64,000 bases of DNA. It comes from Hydrogenophaga borbori (lineage in GTDB: Bacteria; Pseudomonadota; Gammaproteobacteria; Burkholderiales; Burkholderiaceae_C). The notes beneath the pieces were generated by a model, which was not told the DNA's origin, did no database searches, and worked only from the letters and a program-made list of their open reading frames with translations. The position numbers and the translations under genes were made by a program. Positions within the stretch are counted from its first letter, which is position 1. The number at the start of each line of letters is the position of its first letter. The stretch lies in assembly GCF_003417535.1 (NCBI RefSeq), contig NZ_QVLS01000001.1, positions 62,001 to 126,000 on the forward strand. The letters are read 5' to 3'. Shown piece after piece: positions 7,847 to 16,964 of the stretch.

Positions 7847-9541
7847 TCAGAAGTTGTCGAGCACCGCGCCCTTGCTGGCGCTGGCCGCGTTGAACGCAAA
7901 CTTGGCCTGCACGCCGCGCGTGTAGCGCGGGGCCGGCGCTTTCCAGTTGGCGCGGCGTTTCGCCAGCTCGGCCTCGGCCACGTTGAGTTCCAGCACCAGC
8001 TGGTGGGCGTCGATGGTGATGGAGTCGCCCTCGTGCACCAGCGCAATGTTGCCGCCCGCGGCGGCCTCGGGCGCCACGTGGCCCACCACCATGCCCCAGG
8101 TGCCGCCGCTGAAGCGACCGTCGGTGATCAGGCCCACGCTTTCGCCCAGGCCGGCACCGATCAGCGCGCCCGTGGGCGCCAGCATCTCGGGCATGCCGGG
8201 GCCGCCCTTGGGGCCCAGGTAGCGCAACACCATCACATCGCCGGCCTTGATCTTGCCGTCCAGGATGGCCTGCAGCGCGGACTGCTCGTCGTCGAACACG
8301 CGCGCCGGGCCGGTGATCACGGGGTTCTTCAGGCCGGTGATCTTGGCCACCGCGCCCTCGGGCGAGAGGTTGCCCTTGAGGATGGCCAGGTGGCCCTGGG
8401 CGTACATGGGGTTGCTGATCGGCCGGATCACGTCCTGGTCCTTGCGCGGCTCGTCGGGCACGTCCTTCAGCACCTCGGCGATGGTCTGGCCGCTGATGGT
8501 CAGGCAGTCGCCGTGCAGCAGACCGGCCTTGAGCAGGACCTTCATCACCTGCGGGATGCCGCCGGCGTTGTGCAGGTCCACCGCGAGGTACTTGCCGCTG
8601 GGCTTGAGGTCGCACAGCACCGGCGTGCGCTGGCGGATGCGTTCGAAGTCGTCGATGGACCACTCCACACCGGCCGCGTGCGCGATGGCCAGGAAGTGCA
8701 GCACCGCGTTGGTGGAACCGCCGGTGGCCATGATCACGGCCACGGCGTTCTCGATCGCCTTCTTGGTGACGATGTCGCGCGGCTTGATGTCCTTCTTGAT
8801 GGCTTCGATGAGCACCTTGGCCGATTCCTTGGCCGAGTTCTGCTTCTCGTCGTGGGGGTTGGCCATGGTGGACGAATAGGGCAGGGAAATGCCCAGGGCC
8901 TCGAAGGCCGAGCTCATGGTGTTGGCGGTGTACATGCCGCCGCAGGAGCCGGTGCCGGGGATGGCGTGCTGCTCGATGTCCTTGAGTTCCTGGTCGCTGA
9001 TCTTGCCGGCCGCGTTCTGGCCCACGGCCTCGAACACGCTGACGATGTTGAGGTCCTGGCCCTTCCACTTGCCCGGCAGGATGGTGCCGCCGTAGACATA
9101 GATGGCCGGCACGTTGGCGCGCAGCATGCCCATGAGGCCGCCGGGCATGTTCTTGTCGCAGCCGCCGACGACGACCACGCCGTCCATCCACTGGCCCTGC
9201 ACGCAGGTCTCGATGCAGTCGGCGATGACCTCGCGGCTGACCAGCGAGTACTTCATGCCTTCGGTGCCCATGGCCATGCCGTCCGAGATGGTGGGCGTGC
9301 CGAAGATCTGCGGATTGCCTCCGGCTTCCACGATGCCCTGCACGGCCGCGTCGGCGAGCTTTTGCAGGCCGCTGTTGCAGGGGGTGATGGTGCTGTGCCC
9401 GTTGGCCACGCCCACCATGGGCTTGCCGAAGTCGCCTTCCTTGTAGCCCATGCCGTAGTACATGGAGCGGTTGGGCGCGCGCGATTTGCCCTGGGTGATG
9501 TTGTCGCTGCGCAGAACCTGTCGGGGGGTCTTGTCGGCCAT
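7847..9541 (-). CDS. ilvD: Dihydroxy-acid dehydratase
   Basis: Iron-sulfur enzyme of valine/isoleucine synthesis, dehydrating 2,3-dihydroxy acids to 2-keto acids; 564 residues, normal length. The start at [18 protein letters not shown] (9541) is chosen over an ATG 23 codons upstream that adds non-conserved sequence. Cluster and substrate motifs are visible: [22 protein letters not shown] and [15 protein letters not shown]. It is divergent from a LysR-type gene across about 107 bases and followed (on the plus strand) by lgt, an order often met in Comamonadaceae. Confidence 0.95.
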   Translation of the reverse strand: MADKTPRQVLRSDNITQGKSRAPNRSMYYGMGYKEGDFGKPMVGVANGHSTITPCNSGLQKLADAAVQGIVEAGGNPQIFGTPTISDGMAMGTEGMKYSLVSREVIADCIETCVQGQWMDGVVVVGGCDKNMPGGLMGMLRANVPAIYVYGGTILPGKWKGQDLNIVSVFEAVGQNAAGKISDQELKDIEQHAIPGTGSCGGMYTANTMSSAFEALGISLPYSSTMANPHDEKQNSAKESAKVLIEAIKKDIKPRDIVTKKAIENAVAVIMATGGSTNAVLHFLAIAHAAGVEWSIDDFERIRQRTPVLCDLKPSGKYLAVDLHNAGGIPQVMKVLLKAGLLHGDCLTISGQTIAEVLKDVPDEPRKDQDVIRPISNPMYAQGHLAILKGNLSPEGAVAKITGLKNPVITGPARVFDDEQSALQAILDGKIKAGDVMVLRYLGPKGGPGMPEMLAPTGALIGAGLGESVGLITDGRFSGGTWGMVVGHVAPEAAAGGNIALVHEGDSITIDAHQLVLELNVAEAELAKRRANWKAPAPRYTRGVQAKFAFNAASASKGAVLDNF

Positions 9542-9648
9542 GTCGTCTCTCTCGGGTCTCGTGGGAAGGAGGGGAAAGCTTCGCAGTATGCGCCAGCGCC
9601 GCAGGGGCATCCAATCGGATCGGCTGGGTTCATTGATATGCTGGGCTT

Positions 9649-10569
9649 ATGAACAAAGGCCAAAATCCACAGCGCAGCGAATGGCGTCAATGGCGCCAGT
9701 TCGCGGTGCTGGCCGAGGAGCTGCACTTCGGCCGCGCGGCGGCGCGGCTGCACCTCACGCAGCCCGCGCTGACGCAGGCCATCGCCTCGCTGGAGGCGGC
9801 GCTGGGGGTTCGCCTGTTCGAGCGCAGCCGCCGCCAAGTGGCCCTAAGCGCGGCGGGTGAGGCCCTGCTGCCCGAGGTGCGCGAGCTGCTGCGCCGCGCG
9901 CAGGCGCTGCCCGCGCTGGCGCGCTCGGCGGCGCAGGGCGAAAGCGGGCGGCTGCGCATTGCCTTTGTCTCCACCGTGGGCTTCAGCCTGCTGCCACCCT
10001 GGGTGCGGGCGTTTCGCGAGCGCTGGCCGGGGGTGGCGCTGGAGCTGATCGAGGCCACGGGCGACGTGCAGCGCGATCTCATCGCCAGCGGCGACGTGGA
10101 CGCGGGCTTCGTGCTGCATGCGCCAGGCGACAGCGCACCGGGCCTGCAGCACCGGGCCCTGGTGACGGAGCCGCTGGTGTTGGCCTTGCCCGAGGCGCAC
10201 CCGCTGGCGGCGCGAACGCGCCTGTCGCTCGCGGCGGTGGCGGACGAGCCGCTGGTGATGTTCCCGCGCCGCATCCTGCCCGAGGTGTTCGACGAACTCA
10301 TGCGCCTGTACCGCACCGCCGGGCGCGAGCCGAACGTGGCGCAGGAGGCGATCCAGATGCAGACCATCGTGAACCTGGTGTCGGCCGGGCTGGGCCTGGC
10401 CTGGGTGCCGCAAAGCGTGCGGCAATTCCAGCGGCCCGGTGTGGTGTACCGCCCCGTGGGCCTGCCGCGCGGCCAGGCCGTGCCGCAGTGCGAGACCAGC
10501 CTGGTCTGGCGCGACGCCGCGCTCAGCCCGGCGCTGCAGCGCTTCATCGATGCCGGGCGTTCACAATAG
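9649..10569 (+). CDS. LysR-family transcriptional regulator
   Basis: Regulator of 306 residues: winged helix in the first 65 residues ([30 protein letters not shown]) and a LysR substrate-binding domain afterwards. It resembles the CatM/BenM-type subgroup by its [11 protein letters not shown] start, but the effector is not known. It is divergent from ilvD, so control of ilvD or autoregulation is possible. The lgt start codon follows four bases after its stop. Confidence 0.88.
   Translation: MNKGQNPQRSEWRQWRQFAVLAEELHFGRAAARLHLTQPALTQAIASLEAALGVRLFERSRRQVALSAAGEALLPEVRELLRRAQALPALARSAAQGESGRLRIAFVSTVGFSLLPPWVRAFRERWPGVALELIEATGDVQRDLIASGDVDAGFVLHAPGDSAPGLQHRALVTEPLVLALPEAHPLAARTRLSLAAVADEPLVMFPRRILPEVFDELMRLYRTAGREPNVAQEAIQMQTIVNLVSAGLGLAWVPQSVRQFQRPGVVYRPVGLPRGQAVPQCETSLVWRDAALSPALQRFIDAGRSQ
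10562..10567 (+). promoter_or_regulatory. Candidate -10 box for a leaderless lgt mRNA
   Basis: CACAAT ends six bases before the lgt ATG (10574), and no Shine-Dalgarno sequence is present. The placement would start transcription at or next to the start codon. Similar hexamers occur before ispD, phaR, rimO and yggT in this window. Confidence 0.4.
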
Positions 10570-10573
10570 CCGC

Positions 10574-11386
10574 ATGCTGCAACACCCCCAGATCGACCCC
10601 GTGGCCCTGCAGATCGGGCCGCTCGCCATCCATTGGTACGGCCTGACCTACCTCGCGGCCTTCGCGCTGTTCTTCTGGCTCGGCCGCCTGCGCCTTCGCC
10701 ACGAGCCGTACGCCAGCATCACCCAGCCGCGCCCCTGGGAAACGCGCGACGTGGAGGACATCCTGTTTCTTGGCGTGCTGGGCGTGGTGGCGGGGGGGCG
10801 CCTTGGCTACTGCCTGTTCTACCAGCCGGCCTACTACCTGCAGCACCCATTGGAGGTGTTCTACGTGTGGCAGGGCGGCATGAGCTTTCACGGCGGGCTC
10901 ATCGGCGTGATGCTGGCCATGGTCTGGTACGCGCGCAGCCGCGGCCGGCCCTTCTTTCAGGTGATGGACTTCGTCGCGCCCTGCGTGCCCACGGGCCTCG
11001 CGGCCGGTCGCGTGGGCAACTTCATCAACGGTGAGCTGTGGGGCCGCGTGGCCGATCCCTCGCTGCCCTGGGGCATGGTGTTCCGCGGCGCGGGCGGCCT
11101 GCCGCGCCACCCCTCGCAGGTCTACCAGTTCCTGCTGGAGGGGGTGCTGCTCTTCGTGCTGCTGTGGCTCTATGCGCGCCGGCCGCGCCAGACGGGCCAG
11201 GTCTCCGGCCTGTTCCTGCTGGGCTACGGCGTGTTCCGCTTCATCGCCGAGTTCTTCCGCGAACCCGATGCCTACCTGGGCCTGTTGGCTCTGGGCCTGA
11301 GCATGGGCCAGTGGCTGTGCGTGCCCATGATCATCGGCGGCATCGGCTTGTGGTGGTGGAGCGGGCGGCGCGGCGCGACGGCCTGA
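10574..11386 (+). CDS. lgt: Prolipoprotein diacylglyceryl transferase
   Basis: Inner-membrane enzyme of 270 residues that moves a diacylglyceryl group from phosphatidylglycerol to the lipobox cysteine of prolipoproteins. About seven membrane segments are seen. [10 protein letters not shown] and the Lgt signature [14 protein letters not shown] are intact; the [11 protein letters not shown] stretch also fits. The start is the ATG four bases after the LysR stop; there is no ribosome site, which suggests either coupling to lysR or a leaderless transcript. Confidence 0.95.
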   Translation: MLQHPQIDPVALQIGPLAIHWYGLTYLAAFALFFWLGRLRLRHEPYASITQPRPWETRDVEDILFLGVLGVVAGGRLGYCLFYQPAYYLQHPLEVFYVWQGGMSFHGGLIGVMLAMVWYARSRGRPFFQVMDFVAPCVPTGLAAGRVGNFINGELWGRVADPSLPWGMVFRGAGGLPRHPSQVYQFLLEGVLLFVLLWLYARRPRQTGQVSGLFLLGYGVFRFIAEFFREPDAYLGLLALGLSMGQWLCVPMIIGGIGLWWWSGRRGATA

Positions 11387-11536
11387 TCGGGGCAGGGGCC
11401 GGCGTGGCGTTCGATCGGTTGCTGCGGCAGGCCTAGGGGTACGGTGCGGCCACCGGCCGGTCGACGCCGGCGATGGAGATGGAGGGCGTCATGGGCGACT
11501 TGCACCTGTGGGCGCTGGCGCTTGCCGACGGCGATC

Positions 11537-14134
11537 TCATGGGTGCCGCTTCCTCAGCGGCCCGTACTGCGTGGCCATGGGCTTGAGTTCGTTCCGCAAG
11601 GCCGCCTTCTCCGGCTGGGACCAGCCCCGGGTGAGGGCCTTCGCCGCTTCGGCCACGGTTTGGAACAGCCATGGGGGAACCAGGGGCACAGCGTGTTCGG
11701 GGGACGGGGGGCTGGCCACTTCGGCGAAGCGCTGGCGCAGCCAGCCCAGCAGCAGGTAGGCGTGCGCCAGCGCGCTGAGCCGGTCGCCCGACAGTTGTTC
11801 GAGTTGGTTGCGGGCGATGGCCCGCTCGGGGCAGAGCGGCAGGTAGTGGCCGAGCACGAGCCAATCGGCCGGCGACAGCGGCTCCTGCGGTTCGTCTGAG
11901 TTTTCCCGGTTCGCGCAGGCACTGAGGAACAGCAGCCAGTTGGCCCAGGGGTCGCGGTTGTCCTGGGCCAAACTCAACAGCGTGACCCGCCCCCACCACG
12001 ACAGCAGCGCGGGCAGCCCCCGGGGCCGAAGCATGGACGGCGACTCTTCAAGGCGCTCGCGAAAGGCCCTGAACATGTAGTACGCCCAAAGAGAGGCATT
12101 GGGGCGCCGGCGCAAATGGTCGATCAGCGCGTTGGCATTGGCTGCCGCCAGCGAGCGGTGCAAGGTGTCAGCGAGTTCGTCGAACACCATGCGGTGATCC
12201 AGGTGCGGCAGGAGGTGCACCAATTGATCGGCTTGCCGTTCAAGGGGCAGCTCGGGGTTGTCCGCGAAGAACTGGTCCAGGTCGAAAAGCAGGGGCATCG
12301 ACAGCCAGAGGCCGGGCAAAGGCAGGCGCAGCACGGCGAGGCGGGTCGCGGGCGGGCAGCGCGCGAAGAGTTCCTGGACCGTCACCGACGGATCGTGCAG
12401 CGCCTGCGCGGGCTGGAGCCATTCGGGTGGACACAAGAGCGCCAGCGTGTGCCGCAAGGCCACGCTGTGCGAGGCGAACAGGGCCAGGCAAGGGGCATGC
12501 ACCGCGCTGTCGGACTGGGGAGGCACGCTGTTGTCGTCGGGGGACAGCAGGCCCAGCGCGGCCTTCGTCACCCATACCCAGCGGGCGAGTGCCGTCCAGT
12601 CGGGGTCCAGCGGGTCCGTGCAGCGGTGCATCAGCTGGGTGAACGCCGCCACCGTGTGGTCGAGCAGGCGATGGCGCACCTGCGGCCATTCGGCGTGCGA
12701 GCACGTGCCGCGCGGCGGCGCGGCCTGAGGTCGGCGCAGGGCAAGGTAGCGCGTGAGGTCGGCGATGAACTGCAGCGCCGCGCAGGGCGATTCGATGCCT
12801 TGCGCCCTGTCCAGCAAGGCGTCGGCCGCGCGCAGGGGCATGTGCTCGGGCGACGGGTGATGACTCAGAAGCCAAGGGCGAATGAAGCCGTACCGCTGCA
12901 TCGCCCGCAGCGCCGCCCGCTGGAAGGCGGCATCGTTCACCCGCTCGGGGTCGTCAAGGCAGGCGCACAGATGAACCAGGGCCCTGGTCAGTGCCGGGTG
13001 CTGGTCGCTCGCCATCAGCGCCGTGGTGCACTGGCGAACAAAGCGCGCCACCTCGCGGTGCTGGTTCGGCTCCAGCGACCCGATGCTTTGTCGGATGGCG
13101 GCTGGACCGTTCTCTCGATCGAGGAGAAAGCTGCCATGGATGTTCACCACGACGCCCAGGTGGGCCAGCGCATCGCACACCACGCCGGGCACGGACAGGC
13201 TCCAGTCGGGATGGAGGAGGGCCTGGTGGACATAGTCCACCAGGCGGTCCAGCGCCGGTGGGGCAAGGGCTCGTTGGGCGACCAGCAGCGCATGGTGGTG
13301 TTGGTCGAACAGGATGGCGACGCCCAGCGGGGTGAGCTTGTCGCGGATGGCGTCGACCGCAGACGGGTTCGCGGGCGGGTGCCAGTGGACGAGCACGGCC
13401 TCGATCGCCGGTCCGTACCGACCGTAGAAGTCGGCGCGCTCTGCCTTGAGCATGTCCCTCAGCACCCGCTCGAAGGCGGCGGCCGCGTGGGTGGACTTCA
13501 GCCGCAGCAAAGGGGCGCCGGGGTGTCTGAGCAGCCACTTGAGCACGACCCGCCGGTTCTTGGCATGGGGGCAGGCGTCGAGCACCGCTTGCGCGCGGGG
13601 GTGTTCGCCGAGCGCCAGCAAGGCCGCGACCACCGAGGCCAGCACGCGGCCACTGATCGGTGGCCGCAAGCTCAGGCCTGGCCGCTGCGCCATGTCCGGC
13701 GCACCGTCGCGCTGGACATTCGGCGTCCGGGCCGGCAGGAGGAAGGCGTGCCACAGCGCGTCGTCTTGCACCAGCGACAGGCACAGCGCGCTCGGCCAGC
13801 CGAACAGCACGAACAGGTCCATCAGCGCGGTGGCGGCCCGGTGGGCGTGGCGCACGCGCTGTGGCACGCCGCACGACGCCATCGCGTTCAGGCGGTGGTT
13901 GAACCCCTGTTCGATCGCCTGGCGCTTGTCGCCGTCTTTGGGGTGGCCGCGCGGCGCCAGGGCGGGGTGCGTCCAGTGGTCCGGTACCGGGACGTCGGTG
14001 GGGGGCTCAGGCGGGCGCTGGGGCGGTTGTGGTGGGGTAAGGGCGCTGGACTGGAGGGCCTCGGGGCGTGTGCCGGTGGAGAGGCTGCGGGCACGGGTCT
14101 TGGTGAGGGCATGGGGGCCGGAGGCGGGGCGCAT
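11537..14134 (-). CDS. Large orphan protein of unknown function (865 aa)
   Basis: I do not recognise this gene. Residues 1-60 are rich in Ser, Thr and Pro (RPASGPHALTKTRARSLSTG, then repeated PPQPP/RPPEPP), after which the protein becomes a long run of probable amphipathic helices with many Leu, Ala, His and Trp, e.g. LDRLVDYVHQALLHPDW and HRLLDHTVAAFTQLMHRC. No signal peptide, membrane segment, nucleotide-binding motif or metal site was seen. The helix-after-helix texture suggests a HEAT/ARM-like solenoid. A disordered Ser/Pro-rich N-terminus is also typical of type III effectors, but no secretion genes or PIP-box-like motif were seen. It stands alone between lgt and a thioesterase gene. A candidate AAGG lies 11 bases before the ATG. 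Confidence 0.7.
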   Translation of the reverse strand: MRPASGPHALTKTRARSLSTGTRPEALQSSALTPPQPPQRPPEPPTDVPVPDHWTHPALAPRGHPKDGDKRQAIEQGFNHRLNAMASCGVPQRVRHAHRAATALMDLFVLFGWPSALCLSLVQDDALWHAFLLPARTPNVQRDGAPDMAQRPGLSLRPPISGRVLASVVAALLALGEHPRAQAVLDACPHAKNRRVVLKWLLRHPGAPLLRLKSTHAAAAFERVLRDMLKAERADFYGRYGPAIEAVLVHWHPPANPSAVDAIRDKLTPLGVAILFDQHHHALLVAQRALAPPALDRLVDYVHQALLHPDWSLSVPGVVCDALAHLGVVVNIHGSFLLDRENGPAAIRQSIGSLEPNQHREVARFVRQCTTALMASDQHPALTRALVHLCACLDDPERVNDAAFQRAALRAMQRYGFIRPWLLSHHPSPEHMPLRAADALLDRAQGIESPCAALQFIADLTRYLALRRPQAAPPRGTCSHAEWPQVRHRLLDHTVAAFTQLMHRCTDPLDPDWTALARWVWVTKAALGLLSPDDNSVPPQSDSAVHAPCLALFASHSVALRHTLALLCPPEWLQPAQALHDPSVTVQELFARCPPATRLAVLRLPLPGLWLSMPLLFDLDQFFADNPELPLERQADQLVHLLPHLDHRMVFDELADTLHRSLAAANANALIDHLRRRPNASLWAYYMFRAFRERLEESPSMLRPRGLPALLSWWGRVTLLSLAQDNRDPWANWLLFLSACANRENSDEPQEPLSPADWLVLGHYLPLCPERAIARNQLEQLSGDRLSALAHAYLLLGWLRQRFAEVASPPSPEHAVPLVPPWLFQTVAEAAKALTRGWSQPEKAALRNELKPMATQYGPLRKRHP

Positions 14135-14236
14135 GGCGGGCTGAACCTTCGTGTGGCGTGCCGTCCGGCACGGGCGCGGGTTCGTCGCGGGCGGGGGTTG
14201 GGGGTTCCCGCTGGCGAGGCGCCGTCATGGCTGCGT

Positions 14237-14260
14237 GGTGGGGCGGTGGGGCGGTGGGGC
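14237..14260 (+). repeat. Three tandem copies of GGTGGGGC
   Basis: The 8-base unit GGTGGGGC is repeated three times without change in the short intergenic stretch between the orphan gene and the thioesterase gene. The G runs could form a quadruplex on the plus strand. The rest of 14135-14329 holds nothing else I can name. Confidence 0.6.
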
Positions 14261-14329
14261 GGATCGAAGCGATGCCGCAGAATGGGCGGCGCTGGCGCAG
14301 CCGCTGCCGCCACGAGAGGAGAGCAAGCC

Positions 14330-14749
14330 ATGATCACCCCCGAAAGCTTCAACCAGCGCAGCGCCGGCAAACTGCCCGGCCACCTGGGTCTCGTTGTCAC
14401 CCACGTCGCCTCGGGCGAGGTGCGTGCCGAACTGCCGGTGCGCGAGGCCCTGATGGCGCCCAATGGCTTCCTGCACGCGGGCAGCCTGGTCACGTTGGCC
14501 GACACCTCGGCCGGCTGCGGTTGTCTGGCCAGCCTGCCGCCCGGCGCCAACGGTTTCACCACGGTGGAACTCAAGTCCAACCACCTGGGCACGGCACTGG
14601 AAGGCACGCTGGACTGCGTGGCCAAGGCCGCGCACCTGGGCCGGACCACCCAGGTGTGGGACGCCACCGTGACCCACCGCGAGACCGGCAAGACCCTGGC
14701 GCTGTTCCGCTGCACGCAGATGGTGCTGTACCCCAAGGCCGGTGGCTGA
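14330..14749 (+). CDS. PaaI/YigI-type hotdog-fold acyl-CoA thioesterase
   Basis: Predicted cytoplasmic acyl-CoA thioesterase, 139 residues. The hotdog pattern is visible: NGFLHAGSLVTLADTSAGCG (central helix region with the conserved N-G-x-x-H-x-G) and the strand segment TTVELKSNHLG. The start has AGAGGAGAG upstream. It precedes the malonate operon on the same strand by about 90 bases with a stem-loop between them, so it may be transcribed separately. Substrate unknown. Confidence 0.85.
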   Translation: MITPESFNQRSAGKLPGHLGLVVTHVASGEVRAELPVREALMAPNGFLHAGSLVTLADTSAGCGCLASLPPGANGFTTVELKSNHLGTALEGTLDCVAKAAHLGRTTQVWDATVTHRETGKTLALFRCTQMVLYPKAGG

Positions 14750-14765
14750 GCCGCCGCCGGTCGGT

Positions 14766-14786
14766 GGCACGGGTTTTCCCCGTGCC
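14766..14786 (+). other. Stem-loop after the thioesterase gene
   Basis: GGCACGGG (14766-14773), a short T-rich loop, then CCCGTGCC (14779-14786). No T tract follows, so it is not a classical terminator; it may protect the 3' end or weakly terminate. Confidence 0.4.
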
Positions 14787-14817
14787 GGGGCGCCGTTCCC
14801 GACTGGAAGAATTAGCT

Positions 14818-14835
14818 GTAATTACCAGTGATTAC
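14818..14835. promoter_or_regulatory. Candidate GntR operator overlapping the gntR start
   Basis: GTAAT (14818-14822), eight bases, ATTAC (14831-14835), ending two bases before the ATG at 14838. An inverted repeat in this place would let the regulator block its own operon. No Shine-Dalgarno sequence is present in the same stretch, so the mRNA may have a very short leader. Confidence 0.55.
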
Positions 14836-14837
14836 CC

Positions 14838-15506
14838 ATGCGCGTGGTGCTCAACTCCCTGCACGATGAAGCGGCCTCGCAACTGCGCGAGCGCATTTTC
14901 TCGGGTGAGCTTGCGCCTGGCAGTTACCTGGACGAACCCGCCCTGTGCGCGGCCCTGGGCATTTCGCGCACGCCGCTGCGCGAGGCGCTCAAGGTGCTCA
15001 CCGCCGAGGGGCTGCTGCGCCACGAGCCGCGCCGCGGCTGCTTCGTGGCCGAGGTCACCGAACGCGACCTCGACGAGATCTTTCCCGTGATCGCTCTGCT
15101 GGAGGGCCGCTGCGCGTTCGAGGCCGCGGGCAACGCCAGCGACGCCGAACTCGCCGCGCTGGAGCAGTTGCACGACAAGCTCCAGCGCGCCGCGCGCGCC
15201 AAGCGCATCAACGAGTACTACGCCGTCAACTACGCCATCCACGAAGCCATCATCGCGCTGGCCGACAACCGCTGGCTGGCCCAGGTCATCGGCGACCTGC
15301 GCAAGATCCTCAAGCTGGCGCGGCAGCAGCAGCTGCGCGCGCCGGGCCGGCTGGAGCAGAGCCTGTCGGAGCACCTGGCCGTGTTCGCCGCGCTCAAGGC
15401 GCGCGACGCCGAAGGCGCCGAGGCGGCCATGCGCACCCACCTCACGCGCCAGCGCGTGGCGCTGCGCGAGCTGGCGCGGCAGCAGAAGTCGAGGTTGAGC
15501 GCATGA
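14838..15506 (+). CDS. GntR-family (FadR/FCD) regulator, probable malonate-operon regulator
   Basis: Regulator of 222 residues with a GntR winged helix at the N-terminus (residues ~5-70, ISRTPLREALKVLTAEGLL) and a C-terminal FCD all-helical ligand domain. Its stop overlaps the start of the malonyl-CoA decarboxylase gene (ATGA), and similar regulators (MatR) head malonate operons in other bacteria, so malonate or malonyl-CoA is the likely effector. The inverted repeat GTAAT-N8-ATTAC directly before its start is a likely own operator. The gene name matR is plausible but not certain, so I leave it off. Confidence 0.87.
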   Translation: MRVVLNSLHDEAASQLRERIFSGELAPGSYLDEPALCAALGISRTPLREALKVLTAEGLLRHEPRRGCFVAEVTERDLDEIFPVIALLEGRCAFEAAGNASDAELAALEQLHDKLQRAARAKRINEYYAVNYAIHEAIIALADNRWLAQVIGDLRKILKLARQQQLRAPGRLEQSLSEHLAVFAALKARDAEGAEAAMRTHLTRQRVALRELARQQKSRLSA

Positions 15507-16912
15507 GCCTGGGCCGGCCCTTGCAAGGCCTTCGGTCCGCGGCGCGGCGCGCGCAGCGTGGGGGCATCCGCCTCGACCCCCCGCAGTGGATCGCCGAGCG
15601 CGTCTCGCGCCTTCGCCCGGCCGTTTCGGCCGCGCCGGCCCCCGCGCCGCGCTCCACCGCCGAGCGCCTCGGCGCGCGCCTGCGCCAGGAAGGCGAGGCC
15701 CTGGCGCCGCGCGCCTTGCGCCGCCTGCTGAACGACATCAAGGCGGTGGTGGACCCCATGGTCAGCGAGGTGGAGGGTGGACGGCGGGCGCAGGCCCTGA
15801 TCGACTGGTACGGCAAGGCCGAGCCCGCCCAGCGCCGCGACCTGTGGCTGCTCATGAGCGAGCACTTCATGGCCGACCCGCAGAAGGTCAAGCGGGCCCA
15901 GTCGGAGTACCAGGCGGCCGTGGGAACGCCCGACGAGGCCGCCGCCGAGGTGCGCTACCGGCGCGCCACGGTGTCGCCGCGCCGGCGCATCCTGCAGCGC
16001 TTCAGCGCCAACCCCCAGGGCATACCCTTCCTGGTGGCGCTGCGCGCCGAACTGCAGCCCGCGCTGCGCCAGGAGCCGCGCCTGCAGGCGCTGGACGTGG
16101 AGATGGAGTACATGTTCTCCACCTGGTTCGACGTCGGCTTCCTGGAGCTGCGCCGCATCAGCTGGGATTCGCCGGCCTCGTTGATCGAAAAGCTCATCCG
16201 CTACGAGGCGGTGCACGACGTGCGCGGCTGGGCCGACATGAAGAACCGGCTGGACAGCGACCGCCGCTGCTACGGCTTCTTCCACCCGCGCCTGCCGGGC
16301 GAGCCGCTGATCTTCGTGGAGGTGGCGCTGATGAACGACATCGCCGGCAGCATCACGCCGCTGCTGGACGAGTCGGCCGCGCCGGCCGACCTCTCGCGCG
16401 CCACCACCGCCATCTTCTATTCCATCAGCAGCACCCAGGTTGGCCTGCGCGGCGTGAGCTTCGGCGACTCGCTGATCAAGCGCGTGGTGGAGACGCTGAA
16501 AGAGGAATTCCCGCGCCTGCGCACCTTCGCCACCCTGTCGCCCATTCCGGGCCTGCGCGCCTGGCTGTCCCGGCAGGCCCCGTCCGCGCTGCTCGCCGCC
16601 TGGGAGCGCTGGACGGAACTCGACGAGAAGGCGCCCGAGCGCCAGGCCCTGCTCGCCTGGGCCGCGCGCTACCTGGGCCAGGAACTGCGCGACGGCGAGC
16701 CGCTGGACCCGGTGGCGCGCTTCCACCTGGGCAACGGCGCGCGGATCGAGCGCATCCATTGGGGTGGCGATCCCTCGGCCAAGGGCAACAAGCAGTCCTT
16801 CGGCCTGATGGTGAACTACCTGTACGACCTGCGGCGCCTGGACAAGCACAGGGCCATGCTGGCAGCGGGAAAAGTCCCGATAGGCGGGGCCGTCGAGGCC
16901 CTGTACCGTTGA
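15503..16912 (+). CDS. matA: Malonyl-CoA decarboxylase
   Basis: Enzyme of 469 residues converting malonyl-CoA to acetyl-CoA and CO2. The middle and C-terminal parts carry recognisable MCD segments: SPIPGLRAWL, VARFHLGNGA, KGNKQSFGLMVNYLYDL, and ATTAIFYSISSTQVGLRGVSFG. It starts on the ATG that overlaps the gntR stop, so the two are translationally coupled. Together with the synthetase at 18744 it would turn malonate into acetyl-CoA. The N-terminal 60 residues are Arg-rich and less conserved. Confidence 0.93.
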   Translation: MSLGRPLQGLRSAARRAQRGGIRLDPPQWIAERVSRLRPAVSAAPAPAPRSTAERLGARLRQEGEALAPRALRRLLNDIKAVVDPMVSEVEGGRRAQALIDWYGKAEPAQRRDLWLLMSEHFMADPQKVKRAQSEYQAAVGTPDEAAAEVRYRRATVSPRRRILQRFSANPQGIPFLVALRAELQPALRQEPRLQALDVEMEYMFSTWFDVGFLELRRISWDSPASLIEKLIRYEAVHDVRGWADMKNRLDSDRRCYGFFHPRLPGEPLIFVEVALMNDIAGSITPLLDESAAPADLSRATTAIFYSISSTQVGLRGVSFGDSLIKRVVETLKEEFPRLRTFATLSPIPGLRAWLSRQAPSALLAAWERWTELDEKAPERQALLAWAARYLGQELRDGEPLDPVARFHLGNGARIERIHWGGDPSAKGNKQSFGLMVNYLYDLRRLDKHRAMLAAGKVPIGGAVEALYR

Positions 16913-16964
16913 CGCGGACCTGGGCGCCAGGTCGCGTCGGCTTCATAACCACCAAGGAGACCAC

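Noticed and set aside
14135-14329. A PIP box (TTCGB-N15-TTCGB) that would support a type III effector role for the orphan gene.
   Set aside because: Only single TTCG-type half sites are present on the relevant strand; no pair with the right spacing.
12116-14749. An 877-codon open frame on the plus strand, antisense to the orphan gene and running into the thioesterase gene.
   Set aside because: Its translation is rich in Arg, Gly, Gln and His as expected from an antisense frame in high-GC DNA, and the thioesterase homology starts only at 14330.
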